From the NCBI RefSeq assembly GCF_051020975.1, contig NW_027478158.1, positions 7,874,001 through 7,938,000 on the forward strand: a DNA stretch of 64,000 nt, written 5' to 3'. Source of the stretch: Osmia lignaria lignaria (Eukaryota > Arthropoda > Insecta > Hymenoptera > Megachilidae). Shown piece after piece: positions 38,719 through 52,569 of this stretch. Every line of letters begins with the position of its first letter. The first letter of the stretch is position 1. The notes below the pieces were generated by a model. The model did no database searches. It was not told where the DNA came from and was given only the letters and a program-made list of their open reading frames with translations. Made by a program: the position numbers and the translations under genes.

Positions 38719-39997
38719 GCAAATATCTCGGAAACGAAACGAGCTATGGCAAAATGTTAAGAGACCTTTTTTGTAGAGAATTATGTTTCCTACAATTTAT
38801 GTTCTATGATATTTTTTGATCAGAAGCGTAGTTTTCGAGATATATCGAGATATTTAAAAGTTCCGAAGACGCACCAACATAATAGAGATACAGAAACACC
38901 GTGGCCCCTTTCTTTGAGATAACTCTGCACTATTGCGAGCTGCAAATGCCACTTCCAGCTTAGCTGTGCAGAAGAAGAACAACAAGAAGAAGAAATATCT
39001 CGAAATATGTCCGTCAGGCCCCTTCCCTTGAGATAAATCTGCAAATATCTCGGAAACGAAGCGAGCTATGGCAAAATGTTAAGAGAATTTATTTGTAGAG
39101 AATTAAGTTTCCTACTTTTTATGTTCTACGATATTTTTTGATCAGATGCGTAGTTCTCGAGATATATCAAGATATTTAAAAGTTCCGAAGCCGCACCAAC
39201 ATAATAGAGATACAGAAACACCGTGGCCCCTTTCTTTGAGATAACTCTGCACTATTGCGAGCTGCAAATGCCACTTCCAGCTTAGCTGTGCAGAGGAAGA
39301 ACAACAAGAAGAAGAAATATCTCGAAATATGTCCGTCAGGCCAGTTCCTTTGAGCTGAATCTGCAAATATCTCGGAAACGAAACGAGCTATGGCAAAATG
39401 TTAAGAGACCTTTTTTGTAGAGAATTATGTTTCCTACAATTTATGTTCTATGATATTTTTTGATCAGAAGCGTAGTTTTCGAGATATATCGAGATATTTA
39501 AAAGTTCCGAAGCCGCACCAACATAATAGAGATACAGAAACACCGTGGCTCCTTTCTTTGAGATAACTCTGCACTAGTGCGAGCCGCAAATGCCACTTCC
39601 AGCTTAGCTGTGCAGAAGAAGAACAACAAGAAGAAGAAATATCTCGAAATATGTCCGTCAGGCCCCTTCCCTTGAGATAAATCTGCAAATATCTCGGAAA
39701 CGAAGAGAGCTATGGCAAAACGTTAAGAGACCTTTTTTGTAGGGAATTAAGTTTCCTACTTTTCATGTTCTATGATATTTTTTGATCAGATGCGTAGTTC
39801 TCGAGATATATCAAGATATTTAAAAGTTCCGAAGCAGCACCAACATAATAGAGATACAGAAACATGGTGGCCCCTTTCTTTGAGATAACTCTGCACTATT
39901 GCGAGCTGTAAATGCCACTTCCAGCTTAGCTGTGCAGAAGAAGAACAACAAGAAGAAGAAATATCTCGAAATATGTCCGTCAGGCCCCTTCCCTTGA
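38719..39997 (+). repeat. Four-unit block, copied at 46,125 (shift 23 units)
   Basis: Shared marks at a 7,406-base shift are GAAACGAGCTATGG, GAGAATTTATTTG, GTTCTACGATA, GTGGCTCCTTTC, AAAACGTTAAG and AAACATGGTGGCC. Its first two units also match 43,970-44,600 at a shift of 17 units. Confidence 0.8.
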
Positions 39998-42358
39998 GAT
40001 AAATCTGCAAATATCTCGGAAACGAAGCGAGCTATGGCAAAATGTTAAGAGACTTTATTTGTAGAGAATTAAGTTTCCTACTTTTTATGTTCTACGATAT
40101 TTTTTGATCAGATGCGTAGTTCTCGAGATATATCAAGATATTTAAAAGTTCCGAAGCCGCACCAACGTAATAGAGATACAGAAACACCGTGGCCCCTTTC
40201 TTTGAGATAACTCTGCACGATTGCGAGCTGGAAATGCCACTTCCAGTTTAGCTGTGCAGAAAAAGAACAACAAGAAGAAGAAATATCTCGAAATATGTCC
40301 ATCAGGACCCTTCCCTTGAGATAAATCTGCAAATATCTCGGAAACGAAATGAGGTATGGCAAAATGTTAAGAGACCTTTTTTGTAGAGAATTATGTTTCC
40401 TACAATTTATGTTCTATGATATTTTTTGATCAGAAGCGTAGTTTTCGAGATATATCGAGATATGTAAAAGTTCCGAAGCCGCACCAACATAATAGAGATA
40501 CAGAAACACCGTGGCCCCTTTCTTTGGGATAACTCTGCACTCTTGCGAGCTGCAAATGCCACTTCCAGCTTAGCTGTGCAGAAGAAGAACAACAAGAAGA
40601 AGAAATATCTCGAAATATGTCCGTCAGGCCACTTCCCTTGAGATAGATCTGCAAATATCTCGGAAACGAAGCGAGCTATGGCAAAATGTTAAGAGACCTT
40701 TTTTGTAGAGAATTAAGTTTCCTACTTTTTATGTTCGATGATATTTTTTGATCAGATGCGTAGTTCTCGAGATATATCAAGATATTTAAAAGTTCCGAAA
40801 CTGCACCAACATAATAGAGGTACAGAAACACCGTGGCCTCTTTCTTTGAGATAACTCTGCACTATTGCGAGCTGCAAATGCCACTTCGAGCTTAGCTGTG
40901 CAGAAGAAGAACAACAAGAAGAAGAAATATCTCGAAATATGTCCGTCAGGCCCCTTCCCTTGAGATAAATCTGCAAATATCTCGGAAACGAAGAGAGCTA
41001 TGGCAAAATGTTAAGAGACCTTTTTTGTAGAGAATTAAGTTTCCTACTTTTCATGTTCTATGATATTTTTTGATCAGATGCGTAGTTCTCGAGATATATC
41101 AAGATATTTAAAAGTTCCGAAGCCGCACCAACGTAATAGAGATACAGAAACACCGTGGCCCCTTTCTTTGAGATAACTCTGCACGATTGCGAGCTGGAAA
41201 TGCCACTTCCAGTTTAGCTGTGCAGAAGAAGAACAACAAGAAGAAGAAATATCTCGAAATATGTCCGTCAGGCCACTTCCCTTGAGATAAATCTGCAAAT
41301 ATCTCGGAAACGAAGCGAGCTATGGCAAAATGTTAAGAGACCTTTTTTGTAGAGAATTAAGTTTCCTACTTTTTATGTTCGATGATATTTTTTGATCAGA
41401 TGCGTAGTTCTCGAGGTATATCAAGATATTTAAAAGTTCCGAAGCTGCACCAACATAATAGAGGTACAGAAACACCGTGGCCTCTTTCTTTGAGATAACT
41501 CTGCACTATTGCGAGCTGCAAATGCCACTTCGAGCTTAGCTGTGCAGAAGAAGAACAACAAGAAGAAGAAATATCTCGAAATATGTCCGTCAGGCCCCTT
41601 CCCTTGAGATAAATCTGCAAATATCTCGGAAACGAAGAGAGCTATGGCAAAATGTTAAGAGACCTTTTTTGTAGAGAATTAAGTTTCCTACTTTTCATGT
41701 TCTATGATATTTTTTGATCAGATGCGTAGTTCTCGAGATATATCAAGATATTTAAAAGTTCCGAAGCCGCACCAACGTAATAGAGATACAGAAACACCGT
41801 GGCCCCTTTCTTTGAGATAACTCTGCACGATTGCGAGCTGGAAATGCCACTTCCAGTTTAGCTGTGCAGAAAAAGAACAACAAGAAGAAGAAATATCTCG
41901 AAATATGTCCATCAGGACCCTTCCCTTGAGATAAATCTGCAAATATCTCGGAAACGAAATGAGCTATGGCAAAATGTTAAGAGACCTTTTTTGTAGAGAA
42001 TTATGTTTCCTACAATTTATGTTCTATGATATTTTTTGATCAGAAGCGTAGTTTTCGAGATATATCGAGATATGTAAAAGTTCCGAAGCCGCACCAACAT
42101 AATAGAGATACAGAAACACCGTGGCCCCTTTCTTTGGGATAACTCTGCACTCTTGCGAGCTGCAAATGCCACTTCCAGCTTAGCTGTGCAGAAGAAGAAC
42201 AACAAGAAGAAGAAATATCTCGAAATATGTCCGTCAGGCCACTTCCCTTGAGATAAATCTGCAAATATCTCGGAAACGAAGCGAGCTATGGCAAAATGTT
42301 AAGAGACCTTTTTTGTAGAGAATTAAGTTTCCTACTTTTTATGTTCGATGATATTTTT

Positions 42359-43914
42359 TGATCAGATGCGTAGTTCTCGAGATATATCAAGATATTTAAA
42401 AGTTCCGAAGCCGCACCAACGTAATAGAGATACAGAAACACCGTGGCCCCTTTCTTTGAGATAACTCTGCACGATTGCGAGCTGGAAATGCCACTTCCAG
42501 TTTAGCTGTGCAGAAAAAGAACAACAAGAAGAAGAAATATCTCGAAATATGTCCATCAGGACCCTTCCCTTGAGATAAATCTGCAAATATCTCGGAAACG
42601 AAATGAGCTATGGCAAAATGTTAAGAGACCTTTTTTGTAGAGAATTATGTTTCCTACAATTTATGTTCTATGATATTTTTTGATCAGAAGCGTAGTTTTC
42701 GAGATATATCGAGATATGTAAAAGTTCCGAAGCCGCACCAACATAATAGAGATACAGAAACACCGTGGCCCCTTTCTTTGGGATAACTCTGCACTCTTGC
42801 GAGCTGCAAATGCCACTTCCAGCTTAGCTGTGCAGAAGAAGAACAACAAGAAGAAGAAATATCTCGAAATATGTCCGTCAGGCCACTTCCCTTGAGATAA
42901 ATCTGCAAATATCTCGGAAACGAAGCGAGCTATGGCAAAATGTTAAGAGACCTTTTTTGTAGAGAATTAAGTTTCCTACTTTTTATGTTCGATGATATTT
43001 TTTGATCAGATGCGTAGTTCTCGAGGTATATCAAGATATTTAAAAGTTCCGAAGCTGCACCAACATAATAGAGGTACAGAAACACCGTGGCCTCTTTCTT
43101 TGAGATAACTCTGCACTATTGCGAGCTGCAAATGCCACTTCGAGCTTAGCTGTGCAGAAGAAGAACAACAAGAAGAAGAAATATCTCGAAATATGTCCGT
43201 CAGGCCCCTTCCCTTGAGATATATCTGCAAATATCTCGGAAACGAAGAGATCTACGGCAAAATGTTAAGAGACCTTTTTTGTAGAGAATTAAGTTTCCTA
43301 CTTTTCATGTTCTATGATATTTTTTGATCAGATGCGTAATTCTCGAGATATATCAAGATATTTAAAAGTTCCGAAGCCGCACCAACATAATAGAGATACA
43401 GAAACACCGTGGCCCCTTTCTTTGAGATAACTCTGCACTAGTGCGAGCCGCAAATGCCACTTCCAGCTTAGCTGTGCAGAAGAAGAACAACAAGAAGAAG
43501 AAATATCTCGAAATATGTCCGTCAGGCCCCTTCCCTTGAGATAAATCTGCAAATATCTCGGAAACGAAGCGAGCTATGGCAAAATGTTAAGAGACCTTTT
43601 TTGTACAGAATTATGTTTCCTACTTTTTACGTTCTATGATATTTTTTGATCAGACGCGTAGTTCTCGAGATATATCAAGATATTTAAAAGTTCCGAAGCC
43701 GCACCAACATAATAGAGATACAGAAACACCGTGGCCCCTTTCTTTGAGATATCTCTGCACTATTGCGAGCTGTAAATGCCACTTCCAGCTTAGCTGTGCA
43801 GAAGAAGAACAACAAGAAGAAGAAATATCTCGAAATATGTCCGTCAGGCCCCTTCCCTTGAGATAAATCTGCAAATATCTCGGAAACGAAGCGAGCTATG
43901 GCAAAATGTTAAGA
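42359..43914 (+). repeat. Second copy of the C-A-B-D-E block
   Basis: It matches 35,275-36,830 with small differences, for example GAAGAGATCTACGG near 43,245 where the first copy has GAAGAGAGCTACGG. It ends where the tail changes to GACTTTATTTG. Confidence 0.8.
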
Positions 43915-44924
43915 GACTTTATTTGTAGAGAATTAAGTTTCCTACTTTTTATGTTCTACGATATTTTTTGATCAGATGCGTAGTTCTCGAGATATATCAA
44001 GATATTTAAAAGTTCCGAAGCCGCACCAACATAATAGAGATACAGAAACACCGTGGCCCCTTTCTTTGAGATAACTCTGCACTATTGCGAGCTGCAAATG
44101 CCACTTCCAGCTTAGCTGTGCAGAGGAAGAACAACAAGAAGAAGAAATATCTCGAAATATGTCCGTCTGGCCAGTTCCTTTGAGCTGAATCTGCAAATAT
44201 CTCGGAAACGAAACGAGCTATGGCAAAATGTTAAGAGACCTTTTTTGTAGAGAATTATGTTTCCTACAATTTATGTTCTATGATATTTTTTGATCAGAAG
44301 CGTAGTTTTCGAGATATATCGAGATATTTAAAAGTTCCGAAGACGCACCAACATAATAGAGATACAGAAACACCGTGGCCCCTTTCTTTGAGATAACTCT
44401 GCACTATTGCGAGCTGCAAATGCCACTTCCAGCTTAGCTGTGCAGAAGAAGAACAACAAGAAGAAGAAATATCTCGAAATATGTCCGTCAGGCCCCTTCC
44501 CTTGAGATAAATCTGCAAATATCTCGGAAACGAAGCGAGCTATGGCAAAATGTTAAGAGAATTTATTTGTAGAGAATTAAGTTTCCTACTTTTTATGTTC
44601 TACGATATTTTTTGATCAGATGCGTAGTTCTCGAGATATATCAAGATATTTAAAAGTTCCGAAGCCGCACCAACATAATAGAGATACAGAAACACCGTGG
44701 CCCCTTTCTTTGAGATAACTCTGCACTATTGCGAGCTGCAAATGCCACTTCCAGCTTAGCTGTGCAGAGGAAGAACAACAAGAAGAAGAAATATCTCGAA
44801 ATATGTCCGTCAGGCCAGTTCCTTTGAGCTGAATCTGCAAATATCTCGGAAACGAAACGAGCTATGGCAAAATGTTAAGAGACCTTTTTTGTAGAGAATT
44901 ATGTTTCCTACAATTTATGTTCTA

Positions 44925-46130
44925 TGATATTTTTTGATCAGAAGCGTAGTTTTCGAGATATATCGAGATATGTAAAAGTTCCGAAGCCGCACCAACATAA
45001 TAGAGATACACAAACACCGTGGCCCCTTTCTTTGGGATAACTCTGCACTCTTGCGAGCTGCAAATGCCACTTCCAGCTTAGCTGTGCAGAAGAAGAACAA
45101 CAAGAAGAAGAAATATCTCGAAATATGTCCGTCAGGCCACTTCCCTTGAGATAGATCTGCAAATATCTCGGAAACGAAGCGAGCTATGGCAAAATGTTAA
45201 GAGACCTTTTTTGTAGAGAATTAAGTTTCCTACTTTTTATGTTCGATGATATTTTTTGATCAGATGCATAGTTCTCGAGATATATCAAGATATTTAAAAG
45301 TTCCGAAACTGCACCAACATAATAGAGGTACAGAAACACCGTGGCCTCTTTCTTTGAGATAACTCTGCACTATTGCGAGCTGCAAATGCCACTTCGAGCT
45401 TAGCTGTACAGAAGAAGAACAACAAGAAGAAGAAATATCTCGAAATATGTCCGTCAGGCCCCTTCCCTTGAGATAAATCTGCAAATATCTCGGAAACGAA
45501 GAGAGCTATGGCAAAATGTTAAGAGACCTTTTTTGTAGAGAATTAAGTTTCCTACTTTTCATGTTCTATGATATTTTTTGATCAGATGCGTAGTTCTCGA
45601 GATATATCAAGATATTTAAAAGTTCCGAAGCCGCACCAACGTAATAGAGATACAGAAACACCGTGGCCCCTTTCTTTGAGATAACTCTGCACGATTGCGA
45701 GCTGGAAATGCCACTTCCAGTTTAGCTGTGCAGAAAAAGAACAACAAGAAGAAGAAATATCTCGAAATATGTCCATCAGGACCCTTCCCTTGAGATAAAT
45801 CTGCAAATATCTCGGAAACGAAATGAGCTATGGCAAAATGTTAAGAGACCTTTTTTGTAGAGAATTATGTTTCCTACAATTTATGTTCTATGATATTTTT
45901 TGATCAGAAGCGTAGTTTTCGAGATATATCGAGATATGTAAAAGTTCCGAAGCCGCACCAACATAATAGAGATACAGAAACACCGTGGCCCCTTTCTTTG
46001 GGATAACTCTGCACTCTTGCGAGCTGCAAATGCCACTTCCAGCTTAGCTGTGCAGAAGAAGAACAACAAGAAGAAGAAATATCTCGAAATATGTCCGTCA
46101 GGCCACTTCCCTTGAGATAAATCTGCAAAT
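44925..46130 (+). repeat. A-B-C-A block, copy 1 of 3
   Basis: Marks that link it to copies at 47,823 and 50,398 are ATACACAAACACCG (45,006), AGATGCATAG (45,262) and GCTGTACAGAAG (45,404), in addition to the A, B and C features. Confidence 0.85.
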
Positions 46131-47403
46131 ATCTCGGAAACGAAACGAGCTATGGCAAAATGTTAAGAGACCTTTTTTGTAGAGAATTATGTTTCCTACA
46201 ATTTATGTTCTATGATATTTTTTGATCAGAAGCGTAGTTTTCGAGATATATCGAGATATTTAAAAGTTCCGAAGACGCACCAACATAATAGAGATACAGA
46301 AACACCGTGGCCCCTTTCTTTGAGATAACTCTGCACGATTGCGAGCTGCAAATGCCACTTCCAGCTTAGCTGTGCAGAAGAAGAACAACAAGAAGAAGAA
46401 ATATCTCGAAATATGTCCGTCAGGCCCCTTCCCTTGAGATAAATCTGCAAATATCTCGGAAACGAAGCGAGCTATGGCAAAATGTTAAGAGAATTTATTT
46501 GTAGAGAATTAAGTTTCCTACTTTTTATGTTCTACGATATTTTTTGATCAGATGCGTAGTTCTCGAGATATATCAAGATATTTAAAAGTTCCGAAGCCGC
46601 ACCAACATAATAGAGATACAGAAACACCGTGGCCCCTTTCTTTGAGATAACTCTGCACTATTGCGAGCTGCAAATGCCACTTCCAGCTTAGCTGTGCAGA
46701 GGAAGAACAACAAGAAGAAGAAATATCTCGAAATATGTCCGTCAGGCCAGTTCCTTTGAGCTGAATCTGCAAATATCTCGGAAACGAAACGAGCTATGGC
46801 AAAATGTTAAGAGACCTTTTTTGTAGAGAATTATGTTTCCTACAATTTATGTTCTATGATATTTTTTGATCAGAAGCGTAGTTTTCGAGATATATCGAGA
46901 TATTTAAAAGTTCCGAAGCCGCACCAACATAATAGAGATACAGAAACACCGTGGCTCCTTTCTTTGAGATAACTCTGCACTAGTGCGAGCCGCAAATGCC
47001 ACTTCCAGCTTAGCTGTGCAGAAGAAGAACAACAAGAAGAAGAAATATCTCGAAATATGTCCGTCAGGCCCCTTCCCTTGAGATAAATCTGCAAATATCT
47101 CGGAAACGAAGAGAGCTATGGCAAAACGTTAAGAGACCTTTTTTGTAGAGAATTAAGTTTCCTACTTTTCATGTTCTATGATATTTTTTGATCAGATGCG
47201 TAGTTCTCGAGATATATCAAGATATTTAAAAGTTCCGAAGCAGCACCAACATAATAGAGATACAGAAACATGGTGGCCCCTTTCTTTGAGATAACTCTGC
47301 ACTATTGCGAGCTGTAAATGCCACTTCCAGCTTAGCTGTGCAGAAGAAGAACAACAAGAAGAAGAAATATCTCGAAATATGTCCGTCAGGCCCCTTCCCT
47401 TGA
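46125..47403 (+). repeat. Second copy of the 38,719-39,997 block
   Basis: It matches the first copy except for isolated bases, for example GCACGATTGCGAGCTGC near 46,336 where the first has GCACTATTGC. Its last unit (from 47,190) plus the following unit recur at 49,444-50,087, a shift of 7 units, with the rare marks AAACATGGTGGCC and CCGTCGGGCCCC. Confidence 0.8.
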
Positions 47404-47814
47404 GATAAATATGCAAATATCTCGGAAACGAAGCGAGCTATGGCAAAATGTTAAGAGACCTTTTTTGTAGAGAATTAAGTTTCCTACTTTTTATGTTCTA
47501 TGATATTTTTTGATCAGAAGCGTAGTTTTCGAGATATATCGAGATATTTAAAAGTTCCGAAGACGCACCAACATAATAGAGATACAGAAACACCGTGGCC
47601 CCTTTCTTTGAGATAACTCTGCACTATTGCGAGCTGCAAATGCCACTTCCAGCTTAGCTGTGCAGAAGAAGAACAACAAGAAGAAGAAATATCTCGAAAT
47701 ATGTCCGTCGGGCCCCTTCCCTTGAGATAAATCTGCAAATATCTCGGAAACGAAGCGAGCTATGGCAAAATGTTAAGAGACTTTATTTGTAGAGAATTAA
47801 GTTTCCTACTTTTT

Positions 47815-49455
47815 ATGTTCTATGATATTTTTTGATCAGAAGCGTAGTTTTCGAGATATATCGAGATATGTAAAAGTTCCGAAGCCGCACCAACATAATA
47901 GAGATACACAAACACCGTGGCCCCTTTCTTTGGGATAACTCTGCACTCTTGCGAGCTGCAAATGCCACTTCCAGCTTAGCTGTGCAGAAGAAGAACAACA
48001 AGAAGAAGAAATATCTCGAAATATGTCCGTCAGGCCACTTCCCTTGAGATAGATCTGCAAATATCTCGGAAACGAAGCGAGCTATGGCAAAATGTTAAGA
48101 GACCTTTTTTGTAGAGAATTAAGTTTCCTACTTTTTATGTTCGATGATATTTTTTGATCAGATGCATAGTTCTCGAGATATATCAAGATATTTAAAAGTT
48201 CCGAAACTGCACCAACATAATAGAGGTACAGAAACACCGTGGCCTCTTTCTTTGAGATAACTCTGCACTATTGCGAGCTGCAAATGCCACTTCGAGCTTA
48301 GCTGTACAGAAGAAGAACAACAAGAAGAAGAAATATCTCGAAATATGTCCGTCAGGCCCCTTCCCTTGAGATAAATCTGCAAATATCTCGGAAACGAAGA
48401 GAGCTATGGCAAAATGTTAAGAGACCTTTTTTGTAGAGAATTAAGTTTCCTACTTTTCATGTTCTATGATATTTTTTGATCAGATGCGTAGTTCTCGAGA
48501 TATATCAAGATATTTAAAAGTTCCGAAGCCGCACCAACGTAATAGAGATACAGAAACACCGTGGCCCCTTTCTTTGAGATAACTCTGCACGATTGCGAGC
48601 TGGAAATGCCACTTCCAGTTTAGCTGTGCAGAAAAAGAACAACAAGAAGAAGAAATATCTCGAAATATGTCCATCAGGACCCTTCCCTTGAGATAAATCT
48701 GCAAATATCTCGGAAACGAAATGAGCTATGGCAAAATGTTAAGAGACCTTTTTTGTAGAGAATTATGTTTCCTACAATTTATGTTCTATGATATTTTTTG
48801 ATCAGAAGCGTAGTTTTCGAGATATATCGAGATATGTAAAAGTTCCGAAGCCGCACCAACATAATAGAGATACAGAAACACCGTGGCCCCTTTCTTTGGG
48901 ATAACTCTGCACTCTTGCGAGCTGCAAATGCCACTTCCAGCTTAGCTGTGCAGAAGAAGAACAACAAGAAGAAGAAATATCTCGAAATATGTCCGTCAGG
49001 CCACTTCCCTTGAGATAAATCTGCAAATATCTCGGAAACGAAGCGAGCTATGGCAAAATGTTAAGAGACCTTTTTTGTAGAGAATTAAGTTTCCTACTTT
49101 TTATGTTCGATGATATTTTTTGATCAGATGCGTAGTTCTCGAGATATATCAAGATATTTAAAAGTTCCGAAGCTGCACCAACATAATAGAGGTACAGAAA
49201 CACCGTGGCCTCTTTCTTTGAGATAACTCTGCACTATTGCGAGCTGCAAATGCCACTTCGAGCTTAGCTGTGCAGAAGAAGAACAACAAGAAGAAGAAAT
49301 ATCTCGAAATATGTCCGTCAGGCCCCTTCCCTTGAGATATATCTGCAAATATCTCGGAAACGAAGAGAGCTACGGCAAAATGTTAAGAGACCTTTTTTGT
49401 AGAGAATTAAGTTTCCTACTTTTCATGTTCTATGATATTTTTTGATCAGATGCGT
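47815..49455 (+). repeat. A-B-C-A-B block, copy 2 of 3
   Basis: It has the same three marks at 47,904, 48,160 and 48,301, followed by a second B with GAAGAGAGCTACGG. It matches 50,390-52,030 at 2,575 bases; that is exactly eight units because the first position of the shift lies beyond a one-base deletion at about 50,126. Confidence 0.85.
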
Positions 49456-50087
49456 AGTTCTCGAGATATATCAAGATATTTAAAAGTTCCGAAGCAGCAC
49501 CAACATAATAGAGATACAGAAACATGGTGGCCCCTTTCTTTGAGATAACTCTGCACTATTGCGAGCTGTAAATGCCACTTCCAGCTTAGCTGTGCAGAAG
49601 AAGAACAACAAGAAGAAGAAATATCTCGAAATATGTCCGTCAGGCCCCTTCCCTTGAGATAAATATGCAAATATCTCGGAAACGAAGCGAGCTATGGCAA
49701 AATGTTAAGAGACCTTTTTTGTAGAGAATTAAGTTTCCTACTTTTTATGTTCTATGATATTTTTTGATCAGAAGCGTAGTTTTCGAGATATATCGAGATA
49801 TTTAAAAGTTCCGAAGACGCACCAACATAATAGAGATACAGAAACACCGTGGCCCCTTTCTTTGAGATAACTCTGCACTATTGCGAGCTGCAAATGCCAC
49901 TTCCAGCTTAGCTGTGCAGAAGAAGAACAACAAGAAGAAGAAATATCTCGAAATATGTCCGTCGGGCCCCTTCCCTTGAGATAAATCTGCAAATATCTCG
50001 GAAACGAAGCGAGCTATGGCAAAATGTTAAGAGACTTTATTTGTAGAGAATTAAGTTTCCTACTTTTTATGTTCTACGATATTTTTT

Positions 50088-50408
50088 GATCAGATGCGTA
50101 GTTCTCGAGATATATCAAGATATTTAAAGTTCCGAAGCCGCACCAACGTAATAGAGATACAGAAACACCGTGGCCCCTTTCTTTGAGATAACTCTGCACG
50201 ATTGCGAGCTGGAAATGCCACTTCCAGTTTAGCTGTGCAGAAAAAGAACAACAAGAAGAAGAAATATCTCGAAATATGTCCATCAGGACCCTTCCCTTGA
50301 GATAAATCTGCAAATATCTCGGAAACGAAATGAGCTATGGCAAAATGTTAAGAGACCTTTTTTGTAGAGAATTATGTTTCCTACAATTTATGTTCTATGA
50401 TATTTTTT
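50088..50408 (+). repeat. 321-base unit, one A lost
   Basis: GATATTTAAAGTTCCG replaces GATATTTAAAAGTTCCG at about 50,121-50,130, one base lost from a run of four A. The minus-strand frame survives with an altered end of 79 codons. Confidence 0.9.
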
Positions 50409-52030
50409 GATCAGAAGCGTAGTTTTCGAGATATATCGAGATATGTAAAAGTTCCGAAGCCGCACCAACATAATAGAGATACACAAACACCGTGGCCCCT
50501 TTCTTTGGGATAACTCTGCACTCTTGCGAGCTGCAAATGCCACTTCCAGCTTAGCTGTGCAGAAGAAGAACAACAAGAAGAAGAAATATCTCGAAATATG
50601 TCCGTCAGGCCACTTCCCTTGAGATAGATCTGCAAATATCTCGGAAACGAAGCGAGCTATGGCAAAATGTTAAGAGACCTTTTTTGTAGAGAATTAAGTT
50701 TCCTACTTTTTATGTTCGATGATATTTTTTGATCAGATGCATAGTTCTCGAGATATATCAAGATATTTAAAAGTTCCGAAACTGCACCAACATAATAGAG
50801 GTACAGAAACACCGTGGCCTCTTTCTTTGAGATAACTCTGCACTATTGCGAGCTGCAAATGCCACTTCGAGCTTAGCTGTACAGAAGAAGAACAACAAGA
50901 AGAAGAAATATCTCGAAATATGTCCGTCAGGCCCCTTCCCTTGAGATAAATCTGCAAATATCTCGGAAACGAAGAGAGCTATGGCAAAATGTTAAGAGAC
51001 CTTTTTTGTAGAGAATTAAGTTTCCTACTTTTCATGTTCTATGATATTTTTTGATCAGATGCGTAGTTCTCGAGATATATCAAGATATTTAAAAGTTCCG
51101 AAGCCGCACCAACGTAATAGAGATACAGAAACACCGTGGCCCCTTTCTTTGAGATAACTCTGCACGATTGCGAGCTGGAAATGCCACTTCCAGTTTAGCT
51201 GTGCAGAAAAAGAACAACAAGAAGAAGAAATATCTCGAAATATGTCCATCAGGACCCTTCCCTTGAGATAAATCTGCAAATATCTCGGAAACGAAATGAG
51301 CTATGGCAAAATGTTAAGAGACCTTTTTTGTAGAGAATTATGTTTCCTACAATTTATGTTCTATGATATTTTTTGATCAGAAGCGTAGTTTTCGAGATAT
51401 ATCGAGATATGTAAAAGTTCCGAAGCCGCACCAACATAATAGAGATACAGAAACACCGTGGCCCCTTTCTTTGGGATAACTCTGCACTCTTGCGAGCTGC
51501 AAATGCCACTTCCAGCTTAGCTGTGCAGAAGAAGAACAACAAGAAGAAGAAATATCTCGAAATATGTCCGTCAGGCCACTTCCCTTGAGATAAATCTGCA
51601 AATATCTCGGAAACGAAGCGAGCTATGGCAAAATGTTAAGAGACCTTTTTTGTAGAGAATTAAGTTTCCTACTTTTTATGTTCGATGATATTTTTTGATC
51701 AGATGCGTAGTTCTCGAGATATATCAAGATATTTAAAAGTTCCGAAGCTGCACCAACATAATAGAGGTACAGAAACACCGTGGCCTCTTTCTTTGAGATA
51801 ACTCTGCACTATTGCGAGCTGCAAATGCCACTTCGAGCTTAGCTGTGCAGAAGAAGAACAACAAGAAGAAGAAATATCTCGAAATATGTCCGTCAGGCCC
51901 CTTCCCTTGAGATATATCTGCAAATATCTCGGAAACGAAGAGAGCTACGGCAAAATGTTAAGAGACCTTTTTTGTAGAGAATTAAGTTTCCTACTTTTCA
52001 TGTTCTATGATATTTTTTGATCAGATGCGT
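50390..52030 (+). repeat. A-B-C-A-B block, copy 3 of 3
   Basis: The three marks are at 50,480, 50,736 and 50,878. The block is preceded by a C unit whose head has a GTTCTACGATA junction and one A missing from TATTTAAAAG, and followed by a D unit with GCGTAATTCTCG. Confidence 0.85.
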
Positions 52031-52569
52031 AATTCTCGAGATATATCAAGATATTTAAAAGTTCCGAAGCCGCACCAACATAATAGAGATACAGAAACAC
52101 CGTGGCCCCTTTCTTTGAGATAACTCTGCACTAGTGCGAGCCGCAAATGCCACTTCCAGCTTAGCTGTGCAGAAGAAGAACAACAAGAAGAAGAAATATC
52201 TCGAAATATGTCCGTCAGGCCCCTTCCCTTGAGATAAATCTGCAAATATCTCGGAAACGAAGCGAGCTATGGCAAAATGTTAAGAGACCTTTTTTGTACA
52301 GAATTATGTTTCCTACTTTTTACGTTCTATGATATTTTTTGATCAGACGCGTAGTTCTCGAGATATATCAAGATATTTAAAAGTTCCGAAGCCGCACCAA
52401 CATAATAGAGATACAGAAACACCGTGGCCCCTTTCTTTGAGATAACTCTGCACTATTGCGAGCTGCAAATGCCACTTCCAGCTTAGCTGTGCAGAGGAAG
52501 AACAACAAGAAGAAGAAATATATCGAAATATGTCCGTCAGGCCCCTTCCCTTGAGATATATCTGCAAAT

